Part shown: positions 1 to 4,633 of the stretch, piece by piece
How positions within the stretch are numbered: the first letter of the stretch is position 1
How the letters are laid out: the number at the start of each line of letters is the position of its first letter
Assembly: GCA_023544495.1 (NCBI GenBank)
Contig: JAMJFV010000144.1
Location: forward strand, 1-5,115
Source of the DNA: ANME-2 cluster archaeon
GTDB lineage: Archaea > Halobacteriota > Methanosarcinia > Methanosarcinales > Methanocomedenaceae
DNA: 5,115 nt
Direction of reading: 5' to 3'
The notes under the pieces: model-generated
The model's input: only the letters and a program-made list of their open reading frames with translations
What the model was told of the DNA's origin: nothing
Database searches by the model: none
Program-made: the position numbers and the translations under genes

Positions 1-72
1 CGGTATATTTATCAATACGATGACCCGGAACAGGCAGCTGCAGACCTGAAAAACATTGTTGGGATTGAGTGA
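1..72 (+). CDS. C-terminal end of an unidentified protein (5' partial)
   Basis: Frame 1 is open from the window edge to a TGA at 70-72 and encodes 23 residues, beginning RYIYQYDDPEQAAADL and ending NIVGIE. The tail is acidic and Ala-rich and looks like a final amphipathic helix of a soluble protein, with no membrane segment or known motif. It lies on the same strand as the downstream glycosyltransferase, with 87 bases between them that contain a promoter-like element, so co-transcription is not required. The fragment is too short to name a family. That it is coding is inferred from reading-frame openness, natural composition and the clean stop just before an intergenic-looking stretch. Confidence 0.5.
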   Translation, partial: RYIYQYDDPEQAAADLKNIVGIE

Positions 73-98
73 GCAAAAGCCTTATTGTTCAATCTGAC

Positions 99-110
99 AT
101 TATAATAATA
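99..110 (+). promoter_or_regulatory. Putative TATA box for the glycosyltransferase gene
   Basis: ATTATAATAATA lies 50-61 bases before the ATG at 160. An archaeal start site about 25 bases downstream would fall near 130, giving a leader of roughly 30 bases that includes the ribosome binding site. The match is A/T-rich but not a textbook TTTATATA, so this is a moderate inference. A perfect dyad (107-119) overlaps its 3' edge. Confidence 0.4.
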
Positions 111-147
111 GTGACTATTCCTTTTCGGGGGGCTAAGGGTGGTTAGC

Positions 148-155
148 GGGAGTGA
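148..155 (+). promoter_or_regulatory. Ribosome binding site of the glycosyltransferase gene
   Basis: GGGAGTGA precedes the ATG at 160 by about 4 bases and resembles the archaeal Shine-Dalgarno GGAGGTGA with one missing G. It supports the first ATG as the start over the in-frame Met at residue 8 (181), which would also cut into the first beta strand of the Rossmann fold. Confidence 0.55.
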
Positions 156-159
156 ATAA

Positions 160-1326
160 ATGGAATCATTGAGAATTGGAATGTTCTCCTGGGAGAGTCT
201 CTACTCTATTAAAGTAGGAGGTATATCTCCGCATGTTACTGAGATTGCTGAATCTCTGTCCAGGAGAGGGCATGAAGTACATATTTTTACACGGCAGGGT
301 AGTTGCACTGAATATGATGAAATAAACGGTGTACATTACCAGCGATGCGACCATGACACATCAGGCAGTATTGTAAACCAGATGGACACAATGTGCGATG
401 GCATGTACGAGAAGTTCGGGGAGGTTAAAAAGACCTTCGGGGATTTTGACATAATACACGGCCACGACTGGCACCCGGTTAATGCACTCAATCGCATCAA
501 ACAGCGATATGGCCATCCCTTTACCATGACCTTTCACAGCACAGAGTGGGGCAGGTGTGGCAATAAGTTCAGTTCATCATGGGAATCACATGAAATATCG
601 CACAGGGAATGGCTGGGAGGATATGAAGCATCAAATCTCATAATTACCACTCCCCAGTTCAAACAGGAGGTCCAGGATATTTATAATATACCGGATTATA
701 AAATATCCGTTATCCCCAACGGTATCTTTCCGGGGAAGATCAAAAAGGAGGTCGATGCCGGAAAGATAAAAGAACAACATGGTATCCATCCTTTTGCTCC
801 TGTGGTGCTTTTTACCGGACGTATGAGTTACCAGAAAGGAGCTGATATGCTGGTCGAGGCTGTGCCTAAGGTGCTCAAACAGTATTGGAACGCACAGTTC
901 GTATTCATAGGCGAAGGTGATATGAGAATGCATTGCGAATATATGGCCCGTGCCCTGGGTGTCCATGATTCGTGTCATTTCCTTGGCTATGCACCTGATG
1001 AGACTCTTTCCAACTGGATGAATGCCTGCACCATGACCTGTGTACCCAGCCGGAACGAACCATTCGGGATAGTGGTCCTTGAATCGTGGGATGCCTGTAA
1101 ACCTGTTATTGCCACGAATGCTGTTCATCTCGTAGATAATTTTACTAATGGGATTGTGAGCTATAAGACTCCGGATTCAATTGCATGGGGCATTAATTAT
1201 TCCCTGGGGGGTCTGGATTCATCATGTAGAAAAATGGGTTTGAACGGTAATGAACTGGTCAGGACCAAGTATAACTGGAAGACCATTGCAAAGGAAACTG
1301 AATACAGTTACAGGAACCTTACTTAG
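160..1326 (+). CDS. Glycosyltransferase, GT4 / GT-B fold (glycogen synthase-like)
   Basis: This 388-residue protein has the two Rossmann-like halves of a GT-B enzyme and would move a sugar from a nucleotide-sugar donor to a glycan acceptor in the cytoplasm, retaining the anomeric configuration. The N-terminal half (1-~190) has the loop KVGGISPHV with Gly20-Gly21 and the acceptor-side stretch HGHDWHP (100-106), followed by TFHSTEWGR. The C-terminal half starts near VIPNG and carries the donor-phosphate residues Arg221 and Lys226 in GRMSYQKG. It also has the E-x7-E motif Glu300/Glu308 in NEPFGIVVLE. All expected key residues are present and the length is typical. No signal peptide or membrane helix is seen. 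Archaeal relatives are often labelled glycogen synthase, but donor and acceptor cannot be read from sequence. It ends in TAG and overlaps by a few bases the remnant reading frame on the opposite strand. Family assignment is strong; substrate is unknown. Confidence 0.9.
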   Translation: MESLRIGMFSWESLYSIKVGGISPHVTEIAESLSRRGHEVHIFTRQGSCTEYDEINGVHYQRCDHDTSGSIVNQMDTMCDGMYEKFGEVKKTFGDFDIIHGHDWHPVNALNRIKQRYGHPFTMTFHSTEWGRCGNKFSSSWESHEISHREWLGGYEASNLIITTPQFKQEVQDIYNIPDYKISVIPNGIFPGKIKKEVDAGKIKEQHGIHPFAPVVLFTGRMSYQKGADMLVEAVPKVLKQYWNAQFVFIGEGDMRMHCEYMARALGVHDSCHFLGYAPDETLSNWMNACTMTCVPSRNEPFGIVVLESWDACKPVIATNAVHLVDNFTNGIVSYKTPDSIAWGINYSLGGLDSSCRKMGLNGNELVRTKYNWKTIAKETEYSYRNLT

Positions 1327-1354
1327 GGTCGGAGGGATACCATGGAGGATCTTC

Positions 1355-1553
1355 TTAAAAATTGGTGAAGCGGCCGGCGCCACTGGTTCTCAATAGAGTA
1401 TGACTCACAATTAATATGAGGTCTATGTCCTACTCCCTGAACACCTCTTGCCCTTGAGCCGAAGAGAATAATACTGTTTATGCTATCGAAACCTTTCAGT
1501 ATTTCGATAGTTCCTTTTATGTCATCTTCAATTTTTACTATCCTGCTTCTCAT
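1355..1553 (-). pseudogene. Decayed MNT-type nucleotidyltransferase (frameshift plus in-frame stop)
   Basis: Reading down from an ATG at 1553, the first 37 codons give a helix and strand typical of minimal nucleotidyltransferases, ending in ILFGSRARG with GSRARG at residues 32-37. This is the G-S-x-A-R-G signature of the polymerase-beta superfamily. The catalytic DxD should follow about six residues later. In this frame it does not. In the next frame, DIDLILIVSH appears at 1429-1400, directly after a TAG (1432-1430). The 13 bases between the two motifs are not a multiple of three, so the gene carries a frameshift and a stop codon where a Ser often sits. The DIDL frame ends at TAA 1357-1355, and no C-terminal half is left before the glycosyltransferase gene. 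Intact members are about 100 residues, act as the catalytic half of MNT/HEPN toxin-antitoxin pairs, and can adenylylate the HEPN partner. No HEPN gene is visible here. The remnant keeps a GAGGAG-like site upstream (about 1566-1570). The family call is confident; inactivity follows from the break unless it is a sequencing error. Confidence 0.75.
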
Positions 1554-1617
1554 ATTTATTTCGACTCCTCAGAAGGGTATATGCTAATCTATTACAAATT
1601 TTATTCCAAAAGGAACC

Positions 1618-1648
1618 TGTACCGATTAATTATCTCAATATCGGTTCA
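1618..1648. repeat. Inverted repeat upstream of the aroC TATA box
   Basis: TGTACCGAT (1618-1626) and ATCGGTTCA (1640-1648) are inverted copies, 8 of 9 positions matching, separated by 13 bases. The core six bases ACCGAT/ATCGGT are exact. The repeat ends 6 bases before the TATA element at 1655, a position where archaeal activators commonly bind. It could be an operator or, as RNA, a weak hairpin. No regulator can be named. Confidence 0.4.
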
Positions 1649-1654
1649 TCTACG

Positions 1655-1668
1655 TTTATATATATAAA
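1655..1668 (+). promoter_or_regulatory. Palindromic TATA box of aroC, predicting a leaderless mRNA
   Basis: TTTATATATATAAA is a perfect 14-base palindrome and a close match to the archaeal TATA consensus. Its centre (about 1661) lies 25 bases before the aroC ATG at 1686, so transcription should begin at or within a few bases of the start codon. The bases between them contain no Shine-Dalgarno-like GGAGG, which fits leaderless translation. Because the element is symmetrical it could also fire towards the decayed gene on the other strand. Confidence 0.7.
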
Positions 1669-1685
1669 CACCATATCTGAATACC

Positions 1686-2756
1686 ATGATGGGCAACACC
1701 TTCGGAAAAGCATTTTCGATAACAACCTGGGGCGAGAGCCACGGTCCGGCCATTGGCGTGGTCATTGACGGCTGCCCTCCCGGAATGGAACTGTCAGAAG
1801 CTGACATCCAGCCGGAACTTGACCGTCGAAGACCGGGCCAAAGTGAAGTTGCCACACCCCGCAGGGAAGAGGATAAGGTCGAAATACTATCAGGAGTTTT
1901 CGAAGGCAAGACCACAGGCACGCCCCTTGCCATGCTGGTCAGGAACAGGGACGCTGACTCAAGCACATATGACCGTATTAAGAACACGCCACGACCCGGT
2001 CATGCAGATTATACCTACCAGATGAAATACGGCATCCGTGATCACCGGGGGGGTGGTCGCTCATCTGCCAGGGAGACCATTGGCAGGGTGGCCGGCGGTG
2101 CCGTTGCGAAGAAAATACTGGCCCGCTATGGCATCGAAATACTGGCCCATGTGGTCGAACTGGGCGGTATCAGGAGTTCACCTGTGCCAGTGGATGATAT
2201 CAAAGCTAATATAGAATCAAATCCGGTACGCTGTGCCGATCCCAAAGCTGCCGGACTCATGCTCGAACGGGTGAAACAGGCCAGGGAAGCAAAGGACAGC
2301 GTTGGCGGGATCGTTGAGATACTGGCACTCGGGGTACCGCCCGGACTGGGCCAACCTGTGTTCGATAAACTGGACGCTGACCTGGCAGGGGCCCTGATGG
2401 GGATTGGCGCTGTTAAAGGTGTAGAGATCGGTTCAGGTTTTGCGGCCGCTGCCATGACCGGTAGCCAGATGAACGACCCATTCGAGGTGCAGGATGGCAG
2501 GGTGGTATGTTCCACCAACAACGCCGGAGGCATCCTGGGCGGTATTTCCAGCGGAGAGACAATTGTCTGCAGGATTGCGGTCAAACCCACGCCTTCCATT
2601 GGCAGGCCACAGATTACTGTAGATATGTCCGATATGTCAGGAACCGAAATAATCATAGAAGGGCGGCACGACCCCACGATCCCGCCAAGGATCGTACCTG
2701 TGGCTGAAGCAATGATGGCCCTGGTACTGGCCGACCACATGCTGCGCTCGCATTAG
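1686..2756 (+). CDS. aroC: Chorismate synthase (EC 4.2.3.5)
   Basis: This 356-residue enzyme makes chorismate from 5-enolpyruvylshikimate-3-phosphate by removing phosphate in an anti-1,4-elimination that needs reduced FMN. It is the last step of the shikimate pathway before the branches to Phe, Tyr and Trp. The family signatures are all present. They are GESHG (16-20, with the conserved His19), DRRRPGQ (46-52), RPGHADY with His106, YGIRDHRGGGRSSARET (115-131), LDADLAGALMGIGAVKG in the second half, NNAGGILGGISSG (278-290), KPTPSI and GRHDP near the C-terminus. Length is usual and nothing is missing. The start could be either Met of the initial ATGATG; the first best fits the TATA spacing. No other aromatic-pathway gene is adjacent, so aroC appears to be transcribed alone from its own promoter. 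It converges with the DUF356-like gene 15 bases downstream. By eye its base composition is richer in GC than its neighbours, which fits a conserved housekeeping gene. Reductive regeneration of FMN (mono- or bifunctional) cannot be judged here. Confidence 0.97.
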   Translation: MMGNTFGKAFSITTWGESHGPAIGVVIDGCPPGMELSEADIQPELDRRRPGQSEVATPRREEDKVEILSGVFEGKTTGTPLAMLVRNRDADSSTYDRIKNTPRPGHADYTYQMKYGIRDHRGGGRSSARETIGRVAGGAVAKKILARYGIEILAHVVELGGIRSSPVPVDDIKANIESNPVRCADPKAAGLMLERVKQAREAKDSVGGIVEILALGVPPGLGQPVFDKLDADLAGALMGIGAVKGVEIGSGFAAAAMTGSQMNDPFEVQDGRVVCSTNNAGGILGGISSGETIVCRIAVKPTPSIGRPQITVDMSDMSGTEIIIEGRHDPTIPPRIVPVAEAMMALVLADHMLRSH

Positions 2757-2771
2757 TTTTCAGGTGTGTCC

Positions 2772-3161
2772 CTATACTATAACTTCCTGGACAGGTTGTT
2801 CACTCTCTTCCAACGGCACAGGTTTATGGACCTCAAACTTTGGGAAACTGGAAATCTCAGACTTGAGCTCTTCAAAAACATCGTACTTGGGACTGATTAT
2901 GATAATGTGTGCCGGTGGATGTATCCTGGATAGCTTTCCAATGGCCACACTTGGAATGGTTTTAAGAGGAACAACGGCGGCTGAATGGCATTTGTTCCTT
3001 AATTGAGTACTGAGCACTTCGGTGAGTATTTCATCTGCATAATCAGCGGTTATGTATTTCGGTACGTCTGAGAACACCATCCTGCCATATCTTCTCAGAT
3101 CCAGCAAGGCAGTATTTACTTTGGTAGCACTATCGGCTCTTATCACTGCAAAAGATTCCAT
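2772..3161 (-). CDS. DUF356-like methanogen protein of unknown function
   Basis: The chosen reading encodes 129 residues beginning MESFAVIRADS. It starts with a short beta strand and a helix (ADSATKVNTALLDLRRYG), has a central segment with SAAVVPLKTIP, and carries the most family-like stretch, IHPPAHIIIIS, with HPPAH at 81-85. The last 25 residues are a loose, acidic, Pro-rich tail. From memory this matches DUF356, a family of small soluble proteins found in methanogens and relatives; no activity is known to me. The reading frame could start 12 codons earlier (3197), but a GGAGTGA at 3175-3169 sits about 7 bases before the ATG at 3161 and the extra residues look non-conserved, so 3161 is preferred. 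The gene stops with TAG and faces aroC tail to tail. A TATA-like AAATTTATAG at 3213-3204 suggests its own promoter just beyond the regulator gene. The only cysteine is Cys58, and no metal site is evident. Confidence 0.8.
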   Translation of the reverse strand: MESFAVIRADSATKVNTALLDLRRYGRMVFSDVPKYITADYADEILTEVLSTQLRNKCHSAAVVPLKTIPSVAIGKLSRIHPPAHIIIISPKYDVFEELKSEISSFPKFEVHKPVPLEESEQPVQEVIV

Positions 3162-3168
3162 TTTTTTT

Positions 3169-3175
3169 TCACTCC
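3169..3175 (-). promoter_or_regulatory. Ribosome binding site deciding the DUF356-like start
   Basis: On the minus strand GGAGTGA is followed by a run of nine A residues, the last being the A of the ATG at 3161. The spacing of about 7 bases is normal and fixes the start at 3161 rather than the upstream in-frame ATG at 3197, which has no such site. Confidence 0.65.
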
Positions 3176-3203
3176 ACACAACTGAAGTGTTACACAACAG
3201 GCA

Positions 3204-3213
3204 CTATAAATTT
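3204..3213 (-). promoter_or_regulatory. Putative TATA box of the DUF356-like gene
   Basis: Minus-strand AAATTTATAG is centred near 3208. A start about 26 bases on would fall near 3182, giving a leader of about 20 bases that keeps the ribosome binding site at 3169-3175. It lies just past the regulator stop codon, so the two minus-strand genes are probably separate transcripts, though readthrough is possible. Confidence 0.5.
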
Positions 3214-3225
3214 TTTTCTATATGG

Positions 3226-4209
3226 TTATGCACACTTCTTGACATTACCGACCTTTTCATATAAGCATGAAATAAGATCCCTGAAGTCTTCCATTTCTTC
3301 AATATCTGACTTTTTCAAAAGTACGGTATTGTCCACACATTCTGACTTGCACTGACCGTTTACAATGAACATTGATTGAGCTTTTGTAACTTCCGAGATA
3401 CTGCTCATTAATTTTGCCCTCTTTACCATCGCACCCGTATAATCACTAAATCCCGTGAGGATAATGGGCACGTTCTTATTTTTACTGCTGCTGGTGTGCT
3501 CAAATGAGACTGCATTGAAGGGAGCCTGTGACACGGGCATAACATCAACATCCAGACTCGATAAAATAGATTTAATACTTAAACCAGGTTCTGTTTCCAC
3601 CGGATTTGCCCTATTTTTGAGCACTTTGTTGTCTACATTGAGAAAATCGATTGCAAGAGCTATGGCCTGATTGAACATTTCTTCGAGACGTATCACCATA
3701 TCAACTGACATGTCCATACCATCTTCCTCGTATTTGCTGATGGACCGCCTGGACACCCCCAGTTCCGAAGCCAGGGCACCGATAGAGAGATTTGAATATA
3801 GACGTATCTCATGCAATACGTGACCGTCAACATTCACATAGAGCCCTCCCGGTGCGGCATATACTACGGGAGGTACTTCTTCCACGAAATAATCATAAAG
3901 CGTGTCAATGTTAATGGCAGGTATACCGTACCTGTAATAGACCACACCTGATTCCAATGGATGGTCCCTGCTCTTCTCACCGATAACTAAAGGAGTTCCA
4001 TCAAGGTATTCTGACAGCTGCAGCATCTCCTGTGCAGTATCTTCTTTCAGGCCGTCGACGTTGGACAGTACCTTTATAAGCAGCAGCACATCATCATTCC
4101 CCGCTGCGATATCAAAACTCCGTGGCCTGATATTACAGCGCTCAGAGATGCTATGGCCGCTCTTTTTTAAGATGACTATGGCCTGGTTTATCAATTTTTC
4201 TTTCGTCAT
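3226..4209 (-). CDS. Archaeal HTH (XRE/Cro-type) transcriptional regulator
   Basis: This 327-residue protein matches in length and layout the archaeal family annotated as putative HTH-type transcriptional regulatory protein. The N-terminal part (about 1-130) is alpha/beta and includes SFDIAAGNDDVLLLIKV (31-47). That spacing of an Asp (33) and a Lys (46) within strands recalls restriction-endonuclease-like folds, though the middle acidic residue of the catalytic motif is replaced. A Cro/C1-type helix-turn-helix follows at about 133-187, with LSIGALASELGVSRRSISKYE (141-161) as the two DNA-contacting helices. The C-terminal part (about 215-327) has the strand VPIILTGFSDY and four late cysteines, Cys287, Cys291, Cys315 and Cys326. 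No membrane segment or ligand-binding domain can be named. It is probably a soluble DNA-binding protein; its targets are unknown, and autoregulation is plausible because of the palindrome at its own promoter. The ATG at 4209 is the first in frame and lies 31 bases from the TATA element; there is no strong ribosome site, which fits a very short leader. The stop is TAA. Confidence 0.88.
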   Translation of the reverse strand: MTKEKLINQAIVILKKSGHSISERCNIRPRSFDIAAGNDDVLLLIKVLSNVDGLKEDTAQEMLQLSEYLDGTPLVIGEKSRDHPLESGVVYYRYGIPAINIDTLYDYFVEEVPPVVYAAPGGLYVNVDGHVLHEIRLYSNLSIGALASELGVSRRSISKYEEDGMDMSVDMVIRLEEMFNQAIALAIDFLNVDNKVLKNRANPVETEPGLSIKSILSSLDVDVMPVSQAPFNAVSFEHTSSSKNKNVPIILTGFSDYTGAMVKRAKLMSSISEVTKAQSMFIVNGQCKSECVDNTVLLKKSDIEEMEDFRDLISCLYEKVGNVKKCA

Positions 4210-4224
4210 GATCCGGGTTTATTA

Positions 4225-4236
4225 ATTATTAATAAT
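4225..4236. repeat. Perfect AT palindrome at the regulator's start-site region
   Basis: ATTATTAATAAT is a perfect 12-base palindrome between the regulator's TATA element (4241-4250) and its start codon at 4209, close to the expected transcription start (about 4219). A repressor bound here would block that transcript, so it is a candidate autoregulatory operator. Low complexity makes chance occurrence quite possible. Confidence 0.3.
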
Positions 4237-4240
4237 AGGC

Positions 4241-4250
4241 TATTTATATC
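4241..4250. promoter_or_regulatory. Central TATA element between the divergent regulator and acylphosphatase genes
   Basis: TATTTATATC reads as TTTATAT on the + strand and as GATATAAATA on the minus strand. Its centre (about 4245.5) is 36 bases from the regulator ATG and 35-36 bases from the acylphosphatase ATG. A start about 26 bases away on either side would leave leaders of roughly 10 bases. A second + strand candidate, TATATAAAA at 4263-4271, is too close to the acylphosphatase ATG to produce a full message. Confidence 0.5.
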
Positions 4251-4280
4251 AATACATATTCGTATATAAAAGGATTTACC

Positions 4281-4562
4281 ATGATAATAACCAGAATCCG
4301 TGTTTTGATCACAGGAAGGGTACAGGGTGTCTATTTCAGGCACCATACGATGCACAAGGCAGTGGAACTGGGATTGAAGGGATGGGTCAGGAACCGTAAG
4401 GATGGTAACGTGGAAGCAGTATTCGAAGGTGCTCCTGAACAGGTGAATGAAATGGTGCATTGGTGCCGGACAGGCCCGCCACATGCTAATGTTACGGATG
4501 TGGAGGAGAACCGGGAAGAGCCAGCAGGAGAAACCGGACCGTTCAGGATCAAATACGATTAA
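4281..4562 (+). CDS. acyP: Acylphosphatase (EC 3.6.1.7)
   Basis: This 93-residue protein is a typical single-domain acylphosphatase, which hydrolyses acyl phosphates such as acetyl phosphate or 1,3-bisphosphoglycerate to a carboxylate and phosphate in the cytoplasm. The phosphate-binding loop GRVQGVYFR spans 12-20 with the essential Arg20. The catalytic Asn38 lies in GWVRN (34-38), and the family stretch NRKDGNVEAVFEG follows. Fold order (strand, helix, two strands, helix, strand) and length are normal for the family. The start at 4281 has a weak AGGA at 4271-4274 six bases upstream. It is divergent from the HTH regulator and shares a spacer with it, so co-regulation is possible but not shown. 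Its substrate in this organism is unknown. The downstream DUF373 gene, 71 bases away, has its own TATA-like site. Confidence 0.95.
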   Translation: MIITRIRVLITGRVQGVYFRHHTMHKAVELGLKGWVRNRKDGNVEAVFEGAPEQVNEMVHWCRTGPPHANVTDVEENREEPAGETGPFRIKYD

Positions 4563-4570
4563 CCTCTCGA

Positions 4571-4603
4571 TTTCGGTTTTGCAGAACCCTTTTATATCTC
4601 CTT
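4571..4603 (+). terminator. Possible T-rich transcription terminator after acyP
   Basis: The spacer after the acylphosphatase stop holds several T clusters, TTTCGGTTTT at 4571-4580 and CCCTTTTATATCTCCTTT at 4588-4605. Archaeal RNA polymerase ends transcription at such T-rich tracts without needing a hairpin. The second cluster overlaps the next promoter, so this is a weak call. Confidence 0.25.
4591..4598 (+). promoter_or_regulatory. TATA box of the DUF373 gene
   Basis: TTTATATC is identical to the + strand reading of the element at 4243-4250. It lies 36-43 bases before the ATG at 4634, predicting a start near 4620 and a leader of about 14 bases. GAGGG at 4619-4623 could be a ribosome binding site, spaced 10 bases from the ATG and right at the predicted 5' end. 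Confidence 0.55.
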
Positions 4604-4633
4604 TAATAATATCATGATGAGGGCAGTAACTAT

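Noticed and set aside
631..1128. 165-codon minus-strand open frame inside the glycosyltransferase gene
   Set aside because: Antisense shadow of a clear GT-B enzyme. Its translation shows no family motif and no ribosome site was evident.
1324..1326. TAG stops that might encode pyrrolysine
   Set aside because: Three of the six gene ends seen (glycosyltransferase, aroC, DUF356-like) use TAG. Archaea that read TAG as pyrrolysine use it rarely as a stop. Readthrough of aroC would also run into non-coding antisense of the next gene.
1323..1440. Residues 38-76 of the minus-strand frame as a real C-terminus of the nucleotidyltransferase
   Set aside because: After GSRARG this frame loses the DxD motif, which is found in the neighbouring frame, so these residues are out-of-frame noise.
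2126..2740. 204-codon minus-strand open frame inside aroC
   Set aside because: Low-complexity Ser/Pro/Ile-rich translation, opposite a fully conserved chorismate synthase; open only because of codon composition.
3162..3197. Upstream start for the DUF356-like gene at 3197
   Set aside because: The 12 extra codons overlap the ribosome binding site and the predicted transcription start region, and do not resemble the family start.
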